Made by a program: the position numbers and the translations under genes
Part shown: one piece after another, positions 51,303 to 59,994 of the stretch
Numbering within the stretch: position 1 is the stretch's first letter
Layout: each line of letters opens with the position of its first letter
DNA from: Blastocatellia bacterium
GTDB lineage: Bacteria; Acidobacteriota; Blastocatellia; Pyrinomonadales; Pyrinomonadaceae
Assembly (NCBI GenBank): GCA_003168335.1
Contig: PMSM01000002.1
Span: 248,001 to 312,000, forward strand
Length of the DNA: 64,000 nucleotides
Direction of reading: 5' to 3'
Notes under the pieces: model-generated
What the model was told of the DNA's origin: nothing
The model's database searches: none
What the model saw: only the letters and a program-made list of their open reading frames with translations

Positions 51303-52391
51303 ATGCCCGTTATGCCTGAAGATCGCATTGCAGAGCGCAGTCGCGCCATCGAAGCCGCGCTGCTCAACATTGAAAAGAGATTTGGCAAAGGATCGATCAT
51401 GCGCCTAGGCGAGCGCGAGATTTCCGACATCCCGGCGATATCCACGACTTCTTTGTCGCTGGATGCGGCGGTTGGCGTCGGCGGCGTGCCGCGCGGCCGC
51501 ATCTGCGAAATCTACGGGCCGGAAAGTTCCGGCAAGACCACGCTGGCGCTGCACATCGTGGCCGAAGCTCAAAAGGCCGGCGGTGTGGCTGCCTATATCG
51601 ACGCTGAGCACGCGATGGACGCGGAGTATGCCGGAAAGCTGGGCGTGAACGTTGACGAGCTGTTGATTTCACAGCCTGACTCAGGCGAGCAGGCGCTGGA
51701 AATCGCGGAAGCTCTGGTGCGTTCGAATGGCGTCGATGTAATCGTGATTGATTCGGTCGCGGCGCTGGTGCCCCGCGCCGAGTTGGACGGAGAGATGGGC
51801 GATTCGCTGCCCGGGTTACAGGCGCGCCTGATGTCCCAGGCGCTGCGCAAACTGACGGCGATCGTGGCCCAGTCGGGCACTTGTTTCATCTTTATCAATC
51901 AGATTCGCGAGAAGATTGGCGTGATGTTCGGCAGCCCCGAGACGACCACGGGCGGACGGGCACTGAAGTTTTATGCGTCTTTGCGGCTGGACATCCGGCG
52001 CATCGGCGCCATCAAAGACGGCGATCGCGTCGTCGGTAATCGCACCAAGGTCAAAGTTGCCAAGAACAAAGTCGCGCCGCCGTTCCGCGAGGCCGAGTTC
52101 GACATCATGTATGGCGAGGGCATTTCACGCGAAGGCGATCTGCTGGACCTGGCTGCCAACAATCGCGTGGTTGAAAAAAGCGGCGCGTGGTTTTCTTATA
52201 AAGGCGAGCGCCTGGGCCAGGGTCGCGAGAACTCCAAACAAACTTTGAAAGACAATCCTGAGGTGCTCAAGCGAATTGAAAATGACGTGAGGCGCGCGCT
52301 GGGCATGCCGGTGCGCGGTGAAGCGGCGACCGCGGAAGCGCCGCCGGTCGAACAGAAGAAGGCTGCGGCCGCTTCGGCTGATAAGAAGTAG
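51303..52391 (+). CDS. recA: Recombinase RecA
   Basis: A 362-residue RecA: Walker [10 protein letters not shown], the [15 protein letters not shown] start block, [35 protein letters not shown] (Walker B), [32 protein letters not shown] (L2/ATPase) and [11 protein letters not shown]. The Ala/Lys-rich C-terminal tail is longer than in E. coli RecA. GAGGAG lies about 13 bases before the ATG at 51303 ([15 protein letters not shown]). Confidence 0.97.
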   Translation: MPVMPEDRIAERSRAIEAALLNIEKRFGKGSIMRLGEREISDIPAISTTSLSLDAAVGVGGVPRGRICEIYGPESSGKTTLALHIVAEAQKAGGVAAYIDAEHAMDAEYAGKLGVNVDELLISQPDSGEQALEIAEALVRSNGVDVIVIDSVAALVPRAELDGEMGDSLPGLQARLMSQALRKLTAIVAQSGTCFIFINQIREKIGVMFGSPETTTGGRALKFYASLRLDIRRIGAIKDGDRVVGNRTKVKVAKNKVAPPFREAEFDIMYGEGISREGDLLDLAANNRVVEKSGAWFSYKGERLGQGRENSKQTLKDNPEVLKRIENDVRRALGMPVRGEAATAEAPPVEQKKAAAASADKK

Positions 52392-52427
52392 TTATGCGTC
52401 TACTCGATAAGGGAGGTTTCAAACTCT

Positions 52428-52802
52428 ATGGATACTGTAAAACTCGCGCCGGATACTTCCGGCGATAAGAAACTCGCTCTATGGGCCGCCAACAAAGTCT
52501 CAGTATTTGTCATCTTCAAGCTTTCTGGGGAATCCGGTGGCTCCACTCCATGTGTGATTGATGAATTCTCTCCCGAGGTTTTGCGACTGAAGTGGTCTCT
52601 GGAACCCTCCGACACCGTGCGGGGAGAACTTGTGATATCACTCCAGGGCGCTTCGAGGATCGTTTCCGATATCGACGTCCGCGCATTAGTCTCCGGTTCC
52701 AATCTCATTGACCCTAACGAAGCCTTCGTGCTCGTTACAGTTCCGTCGGGCGATAGGTATTGGCTGGCGATGATGCGCCCTTCCGAATTGGACGACGCAT
52801 AA
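52428..52802 (+). CDS. Hypothetical protein
   Basis: A 124-residue product with no signal peptide and no recognised family. It is predicted to be mostly beta (VFVIFKLSGESGG, GELVISLQGASRI, AFVLVTVPSGDRYWLAMM). GGGAGG lies 11 bases before the ATG at 52428. It follows recA by 36 bp and could be read through from it, though nothing connects the two functionally. Confidence 0.55.
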   Translation: MDTVKLAPDTSGDKKLALWAANKVSVFVIFKLSGESGGSTPCVIDEFSPEVLRLKWSLEPSDTVRGELVISLQGASRIVSDIDVRALVSGSNLIDPNEAFVLVTVPSGDRYWLAMMRPSELDDA

Positions 52803-52894
52803 CAAGTCGTTGGACCCCGAGCGCGGATGGCCTGTTTCTCAACTTGATTGGTTACGATGCGGCAATAGTTGAATCAAGGATAAAGGAGTTACTC

Positions 52895-53311
52895 ATGTCA
52901 AAGCTCACACTCTATTTGGCCTTCTATGGCGCTCTTCTTTCAACGCTCGTTTTTCTTTGGGAGATCCTGAAGTTCTATAAGGACAGACCTAAAATTCGCG
53001 TCGAAACAAATCTCCGAATGCTCATTGGCGAGTCAGGCTCCGCACAGAAAATCGGGATAGACATGATTAGTGATGGAAAGCGGCCAGTAACCATTGTTAG
53101 TTCCGGTTTCAAACTTGACACTGACTCCCACGAAGACGTCGCGACTGTCTATGACATCAATCTGCCCGTCGAGATACACGAGGGTCAGCGCCACACGAGC
53201 TTTGTAAATCCCGGCACGCTTGAAGGTCGTAAAATACTTTATGCTTGGGTGCGTGATGCGACGGGCCGAGAATATCATTCAAGAAAGCGTCCTCTGCAAC
53301 CTGTTTATTAG
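52895..53311 (+). CDS. Small membrane protein with soluble domain
   Basis: A 138-residue protein from the ATG at 52895, which has GGAG seven bases upstream; a longer frame overlaps the previous gene and is not preferred. One membrane segment (YLAFYGALLSTLVFLWEIL) is followed by a beta-rich domain (KIRVETNLRML, PVTIVSSGFKLDTDS, YAWVRDATGREYHS). It resembles small phage- or defence-linked membrane proteins in shape only. No family is recognised. Confidence 0.6.
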   Translation: MSKLTLYLAFYGALLSTLVFLWEILKFYKDRPKIRVETNLRMLIGESGSAQKIGIDMISDGKRPVTIVSSGFKLDTDSHEDVATVYDINLPVEIHEGQRHTSFVNPGTLEGRKILYAWVRDATGREYHSRKRPLQPVY

Positions 53312-53393
53312 AGGCAGCCCATGGCCGAGGTGAAATGCGGCCAAATTGAAGAGCTTTCTTGACGAGTGAAGGCATACTCGATACCTTCTCGCT

Positions 53394-53624
53394 ATGAGTA
53401 CCGAACAACTTATCGCAGACGCGATGGCGCTGCCGCTTGCAGAACGAGTCTTACTCGCGCAGGCGCTGTGGGAGAGCATTGACGGAGGACTGCCGGATAC
53501 AGAGGAACGTGCTGCCGTTAAAGAGGCTATCCAGCGCGATGAAGAACTTTCGTCAGGCAAAGTAACTGGTCGCACACATGAAGAAGTCATGCAAGCGGCG
53601 CGACGCGCGCTCGAATGCGACTGA
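53394..53624 (+). CDS. Addiction-module antitoxin (TIGR02574-like)
   Basis: A 76-residue protein: MALPLAERVLLAQALWESID, then EERAAVKEAIQRDEELSSGKV, the same helical antitoxin family as at 20550-20780 and the same length. It overlaps the toxin start by 10 bases. Confidence 0.85.
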   Translation: MSTEQLIADAMALPLAERVLLAQALWESIDGGLPDTEERAAVKEAIQRDEELSSGKVTGRTHEEVMQAARRALECD

Positions 53625-53911
53625 TCTACCATCCCGATGCTGAAAACGAACTAATCGAGGCAGCGCAATATTACGAAGGCCGCGTCGCGACGTTGGGCGT
53701 TCAATTTTTCAATGAAGCGGACCGAGCGGTTGCGGCGATTCTTGAAGCGCCTGAACGTTGGAAAATCATCGAGAAAGGTGTGCGCAGCTATTCGATGCCC
53801 CGCTTCCCTTACGCAGTCTACTATCGCGATTTTCCCGACCGTCTTCACATTCTTGCTTTCAAACATCACCGGCGACACCCTGATTACTGGCGATATCGCA
53901 TTTCTGAGTAA
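53615..53911 (+). CDS. ParE/RelE-superfamily toxin
   Basis: A 98-residue toxin: MRLIYHPDAENELIEAAQYY at the start, VRSYSMPRFPYAVYYR in the middle and LAFKHHRRHPDYWRYR at the end, the same family as the toxin at 20263-20553. The pair sits after two unknown small genes and before the amidohydrolase. Confidence 0.88.
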   Translation: MRLIYHPDAENELIEAAQYYEGRVATLGVQFFNEADRAVAAILEAPERWKIIEKGVRSYSMPRFPYAVYYRDFPDRLHILAFKHHRRHPDYWRYRISE

Positions 53912-53974
53912 AGCATTAACGCTTTACAGACCTTCGCATATCCCCGCATAATCCGCGCGGCCTGATATTAATTC

Positions 53975-55309
53975 ATGAGCGCATCGATTCTCATCAAAGG
54001 CGGCACTTTAGTGACGATGGACGAAAAAGATTCCATCGTGCGCGGCGATGTGTTGATTCGTGACGGGCGCATTGCTGAGATCGCCGGACATATTGAAGCT
54101 GGCGGGAGCGATGTGATCGACGCGGTAGGCTGTGCGGTGCTGCCGGGCTTTGTGCAGACACACTTGCATCTCTGTCAGACTTTGTTTCGCGGGGCGGCGG
54201 ACGATCTCTCTTTGATTGATTGGCTGAGAAAACGCGTGTGGCCGCTGGAAGCCGCGCACACGGCTGAATCAATTCGCGCCTCGGCGCGATTAAGTATCGC
54301 GGAGCTGATCAAGGGTGGCACGACCTGCGCGCTCACGATGGAAACCGTCAGACACACCGAAGAAGTTCTGCGCGTTGTCGAAGAAACCGGGTTCCGCGCC
54401 ACCGTCGGCAAGTGCATGATGGACAAGGGCGACGGTGTCCCCGCCGGGCTTTGCGAAAACACCAGCGAATCGATTCGTGAGTCGGTGGCGCTGATCGCAG
54501 AATGGCACGGACGCGCCGGCGGACGCGTGCGTTGTTGCTTCGCCCCGCGCTTCGCGATTAGCTGCACGCGCGAACTGTTAAGTGAGGTCTCGGAACTTTC
54601 AAAGAAGCATCAAGTGATGATCCACACGCACGCTGCTGAAAATAAAAACGAATGCGAGATTGTCGAAGGCGAGACTGGCCTGCGGAATGTTGCTTATCTC
54701 GATTCGCTGGGAATCTCGGGGACGCATGTGGTGCTCGCGCACTGTGTCCAGCTCGACGATGAAGAGATGGAAACGCTCGCGCGGACAAAGACGAACGTGG
54801 CGCACTGTCCGTCGTCGAATTTGAAACTCGGATCAGGCGTGGCGCGCATCACCGAAATGTTGTCGCGCGGGATCTCAGTTTCGCTGGGCGCGGACGGCGC
54901 TGCCTGCAACAACCGGCTCGACATGTTCACGGAAATGCGCACCGCGGCTTTGCTGCAGAAAGTTGTTCACGGCCCGGAGGCCCTGCCGGCAAAGCGCACT
55001 TTGCGGATGGCCACGATCGATGGGGCGCGGGCGCTGGGTCTGGAAAAGGAAATCGGCAGCCTCGAGACAGGCAAGCGCGCGGATGTGATCGTGGTCGATG
55101 TAGCTCAATTGCATTCGAGCCCGCGGCACGACGATGTGGTTTCAGCTTTGGTTTATTCGGCCGTCGCCGCAGACGTGCGGACCACAATAATTGACGGGCA
55201 AGTGTTGATGCTCGACGGCGAGTTGCTGGCGTTGGATGAAAGCGTCGTGATTGAGGAAGCGAATCGCGAAGCAGACGCATTGCGCGCGCGCGCTGGCATC
55301 TCGGTTTAG
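53975..55309 (+). CDS. Amidohydrolase, TRZ/ATZ or deoxyadenosine deaminase group
   Basis: A 444-residue amidohydrolase: the metal motif QTHLHLCQ at about 65, [15 protein letters not shown] and [12 protein letters not shown], and [15 protein letters not shown], the active-site aspartate region. This set and the [14 protein letters not shown] loop are typical of the chlorohydrolase/5'-deoxyadenosine deaminase (DadD/MtaD) branch, which deaminates adenosine-like compounds. The stop codon TAG (55307-55309) lies inside the left arm of a repeat element. Confidence 0.88.
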   Translation: MSASILIKGGTLVTMDEKDSIVRGDVLIRDGRIAEIAGHIEAGGSDVIDAVGCAVLPGFVQTHLHLCQTLFRGAADDLSLIDWLRKRVWPLEAAHTAESIRASARLSIAELIKGGTTCALTMETVRHTEEVLRVVEETGFRATVGKCMMDKGDGVPAGLCENTSESIRESVALIAEWHGRAGGRVRCCFAPRFAISCTRELLSEVSELSKKHQVMIHTHAAENKNECEIVEGETGLRNVAYLDSLGISGTHVVLAHCVQLDDEEMETLARTKTNVAHCPSSNLKLGSGVARITEMLSRGISVSLGADGAACNNRLDMFTEMRTAALLQKVVHGPEALPAKRTLRMATIDGARALGLEKEIGSLETGKRADVIVVDVAQLHSSPRHDDVVSALVYSAVAADVRTTIIDGQVLMLDGELLALDESVVIEEANREADALRARAGISV

Positions 55310-55371
55310 AGGCGGGCTACTGCCCGCCAGACATTTTGCGGAAGTCGGCGGGCGGTAGCCCGCCGCTAAAC
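55304..55371. repeat. REPIN-like inverted repeat providing the amidohydrolase stop
   Basis: GTTTAGAGGCGGGCTACTGC (55304) and GCGGTAGCCCGCCGCTAAAC (to 55371), hairpins GGCGGGC-TACT-GCCCGCC and GGCGGGC-GGTA-GCCCGCC. TAG in GTTTAG is the amidohydrolase stop, and ispE begins 14 bp after the right arm. Confidence 0.9.
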
Positions 55372-55384
55372 GTTTTCCTGACAG

Positions 55385-56317
55385 ATGCCCAGCCTGACCC
55401 TAACACTTCCAGCCTTCGCCAAGATCAATCTGAACTTGCGCGTCCTCGGCAAGCGCGCTGATGGCTATCACGAAATCGACACTGTCTTTCAAACGATCAG
55501 TCTTCACGACACGATTACCCTGACAGCCCGCGATAGTCCAGAGATCGTTTTGTCATGCGACGACCGCTCTTTGTCATCCCGCTTGGACAATCTCGTCTAT
55601 CGCGCTGCGCAGGCTTTGCAAGCTCGCTTTGCGCCGGATAAAGGCGCTCACATTCGTCTGTTCAAGCGAATTCCGGCGCAGGCCGGACTGGGCGGAGGCT
55701 CGTCAGACGGGGCCGTGACGTTACTCGCGCTGGCGTATCTATGGCAGACGAAAGCAGAGCCGCAAGAACTTTTGGAAATCGCGAGCAGTCTGGGAGCCGA
55801 TGTGCCGTTTTTCTTTTTCGGAGGCACAGCGCGAGGAAGGGGCATCGGTAAGGACCTGGCGCAGTTGGATGACGCGCCTGATAAGTTCCTGCTGGTGGTT
55901 AAACCTAACGCGAATGTGGCCACGGCAGCGGCTTACGAATCGCTAAATGCTGGTTCCTTGACAACCGCGGAGGCCAAAACTATTCTTTCTAGTTCGGAAC
56001 GGAGCGGAATCTCGAACAGTTTCGATTCTAAAGCCCTGCAAAACGATTTCGAACCGGCAGTGTTTGAGCTTGAGCCGGAGATCGCGAGGGCGAAAGTCGC
56101 GCTAATGAATGTCGGCGCCGGCGCGGTGCTACTAGCGGGAAGCGGCTCGGCGGTGTTTGGGATTTTTGACAACGAGGATGCGCAGAAGCGGGCCATTCAG
56201 TTGATTGAACTTGAATCTGGTTGGCGCGTCTTCCCCTGTTGCACGGTTGGGCGCAGCCACTATCGAAGCGCAATGGGTCCCTGTGGCGCGATTGTTGGGC
56301 GCTTCAACGGGCCATGA
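55385..56317 (+). CDS. ispE: 4-diphosphocytidyl-2-C-methyl-D-erythritol kinase
   Basis: A 310-residue GHMP kinase of the MEP isoprenoid pathway: AFAKINLNLRVLGKRADGYHE at the start, KRIPAQAGLGGGSSDGA as the ATP-binding motif, SLGADVPFFFFGGTARGRG and a C-terminal GAGAVLLAGSGSAVFGIF motif. Its start is ATG 55385. The downstream tRNA-Gln and prs are its conserved neighbours in many bacteria. The last 30 residues look atypical. Confidence 0.95.
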   Translation: MPSLTLTLPAFAKINLNLRVLGKRADGYHEIDTVFQTISLHDTITLTARDSPEIVLSCDDRSLSSRLDNLVYRAAQALQARFAPDKGAHIRLFKRIPAQAGLGGGSSDGAVTLLALAYLWQTKAEPQELLEIASSLGADVPFFFFGGTARGRGIGKDLAQLDDAPDKFLLVVKPNANVATAAAYESLNAGSLTTAEAKTILSSSERSGISNSFDSKALQNDFEPAVFELEPEIARAKVALMNVGAGAVLLAGSGSAVFGIFDNEDAQKRAIQLIELESGWRVFPCCTVGRSHYRSAMGPCGAIVGRFNGP

Positions 56318-56320
56318 TGT

Positions 56321-56395
56321 TGGGGCGTCGCCAAGTGGTAAGGCACCGGTCTTTGGATCCGGCATTCGTAGGTTCGAATCCTTCCGCCCCAGCCA
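56321..56395 (+). tRNA. tRNA-Gln (anticodon TTG)
   Basis: A full cloverleaf: acceptor TGGGGCG pairs with CGCCCCA, D-arm GCC-AAGTGGTAA-GGC, anticodon loop CTTTGGA with anticodon TTG, T-arm around TTCGAAT, and an encoded CCA end. It starts three bases after the ispE stop. The CCGG stem with a U-U pair next to the loop is typical of bacterial tRNA-Gln. Confidence 0.95.
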
Positions 56396-56403
56396 ATTTT
56401 AGA

Positions 56404-56471
56404 AGTGGCACAGACTTCAGTCTGTGAGTTCGACCTCTGATCGATATGCACAGACTAAAGTCTGTGCCACT
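56404..56471. repeat. REPIN-like inverted repeat (AGTGGCACAGAC family)
   Basis: AGTGGCACAGACTTCAGTCT and AGACTAAAGTCTGTGCCACT (to 56471), with a CACAGACTTCAGTCTGTG hairpin. It ends five bases before the prs ATG. Same family as 59905-59970. Confidence 0.9.
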
Positions 56472-56476
56472 GACTA

Positions 56477-57424
56477 ATGGGTACGACCGGCGGCATCAAA
56501 ATCTTCTCCGGCACTGCGCATCGCGCCCTGGCCGACGAGATTTGTCACGAACTGGGTTGTGATCTGGGCAAAGCAACTGCGGCGCGCTTTTCCGACGGCG
56601 AGTTTAATTTTCAGGTCGAAGAGAATGTTCGTGGCGGCGATGTCTTCATCGTGCAGCCGACATGCCCGCCGACGGATGCGTATTTGATGGAGTTGCTGGT
56701 GATGCTCGACGCCTTTCGTCGTTCATCAGCCGGACGTCTCACCGCGGTGCTGCCATATTACGGTTACGGGCGTTCTGATAAGAAAGATCGGCCGCGGGTG
56801 CCGATTGCGGCGAAGATGGTCGCGAATCTGTTGACGACCGCCGGCGCCGATCGCATTGTGACAATGGATCTGCACGCGGCCCAGATTCAGGGGTTCTTTG
56901 ATATTCCGGTGGATCACTTGTATGCGGCGCCGGTCATGATTCGTTACTATCAGGAGCGGCCGCTGCCGGATTTGACCGTGGTTGCGCCGGACACGGGCGG
57001 AGCGGAACGGGCCCGCGCTTACGCGAAACGGTTGGATGCCGAACTCGCCCTTTGTGACAAGCGTCGCGACAAGCCCAATGTTGCCGAGGTGATGAACGTC
57101 GTCGGCGATGTGGAAGGTCGAAATTGTTTGATTGTCGACGACATGTGCGACACGGGCGGATCGCTGACCAAGGTTTCGCTGGCCTTAAAGCAAGCAGGCG
57201 CCGCACGTGTTGACGCGTGCTTCACCCATCCGGTACTGTCTGGACGTGCGGCACAGCATCTGGGAAACTCGGGAATTGAGCAGATCGTGGTGACGAACAC
57301 TATTCCGCTGAACGCAAAAGCAGCGGAACTGAAGAACATTAGAGTCTTAAGCATTGCGCCTCTTTTGGCGAAAGCGATCAAGTCGATCCACGAAGAGACC
57401 AGCGTCTCTTCGCTCTTTGTATAA
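56477..57424 (+). CDS. prs: Ribose-phosphate pyrophosphokinase
   Basis: A 315-residue PRPP synthetase: KIFSGTAHRALADEI near the start, RFSDGEFNFQVEENVRGGDV, the catalytic loop region YYGYGRSDKKDRPRVPI, DLHAAQIQGFFDIPVDHL, and the PRPP-binding block NCLIVDDMCDTGGSL. It makes PRPP for nucleotides, histidine and tryptophan. The start directly follows a REPIN and shows no ribosome binding site. Confidence 0.96.
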   Translation: MGTTGGIKIFSGTAHRALADEICHELGCDLGKATAARFSDGEFNFQVEENVRGGDVFIVQPTCPPTDAYLMELLVMLDAFRRSSAGRLTAVLPYYGYGRSDKKDRPRVPIAAKMVANLLTTAGADRIVTMDLHAAQIQGFFDIPVDHLYAAPVMIRYYQERPLPDLTVVAPDTGGAERARAYAKRLDAELALCDKRRDKPNVAEVMNVVGDVEGRNCLIVDDMCDTGGSLTKVSLALKQAGAARVDACFTHPVLSGRAAQHLGNSGIEQIVVTNTIPLNAKAAELKNIRVLSIAPLLAKAIKSIHEETSVSSLFV

Positions 57425-57463
57425 AAACTGGGCCTGATGGCGCAGTCAAACGAAGGGCAAAAA

Positions 57464-57574
57464 CTGAAAGCTAAGTAGCCGTCAACCCTCAGCTTTCAGC
57501 AAGACAATTTGAGTTGTGTCGGGTTTAGAAGCGGGCTACGGCCCGCTTGGTCGGGCGGTAGCCCGACTCTAAAC
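57464..57574. repeat. Two adjacent inverted repeats before rplY
   Basis: A short pair CTGAAAGCT/AGCTTTCAG (57464-57499) is followed by a GTTTAG-family element (57523-57574) with hairpins GCGGGC-TACG-GCCCGC and TCGGGC-GGTA-GCCCGA. It ends 34 bp before the rplY start. Confidence 0.85.
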
Positions 57575-57608
57575 GGGTGCGCGAGTTTTCTATTTTGGGA
57601 GAGCAATT

Positions 57609-58310
57609 ATGGCCGAGAAAAAAGACATTGTGGTGCGCGCCGTGCGGCGCGATGGTCGAGGAAAAAATGACGCGCGCCGGGCACGCCGCAACGGGCAAGT
57701 GCCGGTGACCATGTATGGCGGCGCGGGCGAGGCCGTGTCTGCGCTGGCGGAGTTACGCGACCTGGCGGCAATCCTGCGATCCGATACGGGCCGCAACACC
57801 ATCTTCACGCTCGACGTGGAAGGTGTCGAAGCTGCCGAGGTGATGTTTGCCGATCGGCAGATTCATCCGGTTCGCATGCGCTTGATCCATGCTGATTTCA
57901 AGCGACTGGTAAAAGGCGAGAAGATCGAAGCGACCGTACCGCTGCGTTTGATCGGAGAACCGATCGGCGTGCGCGAGCAGGCCGGAATGCTGGAGCAGAT
58001 CGTGCGCGAGGTTGAAATTCGTTGCGAGCCGCGCGAAATCCCCGAGGCCCTGGAAGTCGACGTCACAAATCTTGGGGTTCACGAAGTCCTGCACGTCTCA
58101 GACATTCCGATCGGCGAAGGGATTGAAATTCTGGAACCACCCGATACCGTGATTGCGACCGTCGGCGTGATTAAGGAAGAGGTGGTAGCCGTAGCGCCGG
58201 TTGAAGGCGAAGGGCTAGCCGAGCCGGAAGTAATCGGCAAGGGCAAGAAGGAAGACGAGGGCGAAGGCCCGGGCGCGGAAGAAAAAGAGAAAGAGAAAGA
58301 GAAGAAGTAA
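57609..58310 (+). CDS. rplY: Ribosomal protein L25 (Ctc family)
   Basis: A 233-residue L25/TL5 protein: the N-terminal 5S rRNA-binding domain (RRDGRGKNDARRARRNGQVP, then VTMYGG) and the C-terminal TL5 domain (VPLRLIGEPIGVREQAGMLEQ, EVLHVSDIPIGEGIEIL). A Glu/Lys-rich repeat tail (KEKEKEKK) is encoded by a short GAGAAA microsatellite. GGGAG lies seven bases upstream of the ATG. It is followed by pth, as in many genomes. Confidence 0.93.
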   Translation: MAEKKDIVVRAVRRDGRGKNDARRARRNGQVPVTMYGGAGEAVSALAELRDLAAILRSDTGRNTIFTLDVEGVEAAEVMFADRQIHPVRMRLIHADFKRLVKGEKIEATVPLRLIGEPIGVREQAGMLEQIVREVEIRCEPREIPEALEVDVTNLGVHEVLHVSDIPIGEGIEILEPPDTVIATVGVIKEEVVAVAPVEGEGLAEPEVIGKGKKEDEGEGPGAEEKEKEKEKK

Positions 58311-58314
58311 CGAG

Positions 58315-58425
58315 ATTGCCGATTTACGAATACCAATTGCCGATTGGCTATTGAAGCTGGGCCTTACGCTTCAGTCGGTGCCACGACATTGGTAGGTTTC
58401 ATTCGGCAAGCGGCAATTGGCAATG
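58315..58425. repeat. REPIN-like inverted repeat overlapping the pth start
   Basis: ATTGCCGATT ... CCAATTGCCGATTGG on the left pairs with GGCAAGCGGCAATTGGCAAT on the right; the inner part has GAAGC-TGGGCCTTAC-GCTTC. The right arm runs into the pth start codon (ATG at 58423). Confidence 0.8.
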
Positions 58426-59004
58426 CATTTGATTGTTGGACTCGGTAATCCGGGCAGTGAATACGAGTGGACCCGGCACAACGTCGGTTTCATGCTCATT
58501 GATAAGTTGGCCGCCGATGCAGGCGTGACGGTGAAGCGACGTGAATGTCGTTCACTGGTAGGGAGCGGGGTAATCGAAGGCGAGCGGTTAAGGCTGGTAA
58601 AGGCGCAGACCTTCATGAATTTGAGCGGCGAAGCCGTCGCTTGTCTGGTCGCAAAAGGCGAACCGGGTGAAGTCGGCAAATCGCTAATTGTCCTTAGTGA
58701 CGACCTCGCCTTGCCCTTCGGAACGATTCGCTTGCGCGCCCGCGGCAGCGCCGGCGGGCACAATGGTTTGAAGTCGATCATCGCGGCGTTGGGGACCAAC
58801 GAGTTCATCCGCCTACGGATCGGAATTCAGCCTGATCATCCGGTGAGCGAGGCCAGGAAGTTTGTTCTGGATGAATTTGCGCCGGCGGAAAGACGCGCAT
58901 TGAAAGAGATTCTGGATCGTAGCGCCGACGCAGTGCGCACGGTTTTGCGAGAGGGCATCGTGAAAGCGATGTCGCTGTACAAACAGGGAATCGAAAACGC
59001 TTAG
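58423..59004 (+). CDS. pth: Peptidyl-tRNA hydrolase
   Basis: A 193-residue enzyme that releases stalled peptidyl-tRNA: IVGLGNPGSEYEWTRHNVGF (catalytic His in TRHN), KAQTFMNLSGEAV with the Asn, LSDDLALPFGTIRLRARGSAGGHNGLKSI. ATG 58423 is chosen; its ribosome binding site is masked by a repeat arm. Confidence 0.95.
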   Translation: MHLIVGLGNPGSEYEWTRHNVGFMLIDKLAADAGVTVKRRECRSLVGSGVIEGERLRLVKAQTFMNLSGEAVACLVAKGEPGEVGKSLIVLSDDLALPFGTIRLRARGSAGGHNGLKSIIAALGTNEFIRLRIGIQPDHPVSEARKFVLDEFAPAERRALKEILDRSADAVRTVLREGIVKAMSLYKQGIENA

Positions 59005-59008
59005 TTTT

Positions 59009-59070
59009 GTTTGGCTGGCGGACTTTCTCCGCCAGACCTGGTCGCAGCCGGACAAATCCGGCTTCTAAAC
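59009..59070. repeat. REPIN-like inverted repeat between pth and rpsF
   Basis: GTTTGGCTGGCGGACTTTCT and AATCCGGCTTCTAAAC (to 59070), with hairpins GGCGGA-CTTTC-TCCGCC and GCCGGA-CAAA-TCCGGC. The rpsF ribosome binding site begins two bases later. Confidence 0.85.
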
Positions 59071-59082
59071 TGGAGGTTGAAG

Positions 59083-59496
59083 TTGGCGGAAAAAAGAACT
59101 TACGAAGTGGTTTTCATCATTGACCCCGGGGCGGGCGATGATGAAGTAATGCGGCTCAGCGAAGGCGTGCAGAAAATCATCACCGGACAGGGCGGCAGCA
59201 TTACCAAGACCGAAGTCATGGGAAAGCGGCAGCTCGCCTATGAAATCAATCACAAGAAGGACGGCACCTACGTGCTGCTGGAGGTGGAAGGGTCGGGCGC
59301 TGAAATTGCCGAGTTGGAACGGCGCATGCGCGTTAACGACCAGATTCTCCGGTACATGACCATCCGGGTGGATGAGGATCGGCAGCGCGCAGACAAACTT
59401 AAAGAACGGCGCGCGCGCAAGGCAGCTCGAAAGACTGGATTGAAGAACAAAGGGAGCGCTGCGAGTTCCGGCTCGGGCCCCGGGGCTGAAGATTAA
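59083..59496 (+). CDS. rpsF: Ribosomal protein S6
   Basis: A 137-residue S6: RTYEVVFIIDPGAGDDEVMRL, then TKTEVMGKRQLAYEINHKKDGTYVLLEVEG and the ILRYMTIRVDED strand. It starts at TTG 59083, with GGAGG six bases upstream, giving the family N-terminus; a longer frame lies in the repeat. The C-terminal Lys/Arg/Gly-rich tail is longer than in E. coli. Followed by rpsR and rplI, the usual order, with no ssb between. Confidence 0.94.
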   Translation: MAEKRTYEVVFIIDPGAGDDEVMRLSEGVQKIITGQGGSITKTEVMGKRQLAYEINHKKDGTYVLLEVEGSGAEIAELERRMRVNDQILRYMTIRVDEDRQRADKLKERRARKAARKTGLKNKGSAASSGSGPGAED

Positions 59497-59601
59497 GCAG
59501 GTCAAGCGACTTTGCTGGTCGCCAGCGTGTCGTTGACTCGGCGGGAAACTCTTTGAGAAGGATCTCGAAGTTCGCCGGTGGATGGATAGAAGGGAAAGAA
59601 T

Positions 59602-59898
59602 ATGTCATCAAACTACGAAGAGCGCGAAAACTCATACGGATTTGAGCGCGAATACGAAAGACCCATGCCGGGTCGCGGCGGTCGCCGCATGATGCGGCGG
59701 AAGATTTGCCGGTTTTGCATCGAAAAGGTCGATCTGATCGACTTTAAAGATGTGAAGCTCCTGCAGTCTTATATTCCTGAGCGCGGCAAGATCCTGCCGC
59801 GGCGCATCTCGGGAGCTTGTGCTGCACACCAGAGCATGCTGGCCGAAGCGATCAAGCGCGCGCGCAACATCGCGCTACTGCCTTATGCGGCCGACTGA
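59602..59898 (+). CDS. rpsR: Ribosomal protein S18
   Basis: A 98-residue S18: [21 protein letters not shown], then [22 protein letters not shown] and [13 protein letters not shown]. The N-terminus carries an extra Gly/Arg-rich region ([12 protein letters not shown]). AGGG lies about 10 bases before the ATG. Confidence 0.95.
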   Translation: MSSNYEERENSYGFEREYERPMPGRGGRRMMRRKICRFCIEKVDLIDFKDVKLLQSYIPERGKILPRRISGACAAHQSMLAEAIKRARNIALLPYAAD

Positions 59899-59904
59899 GT
59901 TTAG

Positions 59905-59970
59905 AGTGGCACAGACTTTCGGTCTGTGATCTCGAGCCGAAGAAACCACAGACCGAAAGTCTGTGCCACT
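59905..59970. repeat. REPIN-like inverted repeat between rpsR and rplI
   Basis: AGTGGCACAGACTTTCGGTC (59905) and GACCGAAAGTCTGTGCCACT (to 59970), the family of 56404, preceded by GTTTAG. It lies 24 bp before the rplI start. Confidence 0.9.
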
Positions 59971-59994
59971 GTTGATTAAGGGGAGTTCATCGAA

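Noticed and set aside
56404-56471. Riboswitch or T-box in front of prs
   Set aside because: The structure is one of a repeated family found at unrelated genes and lacks conserved riboswitch core sequences.
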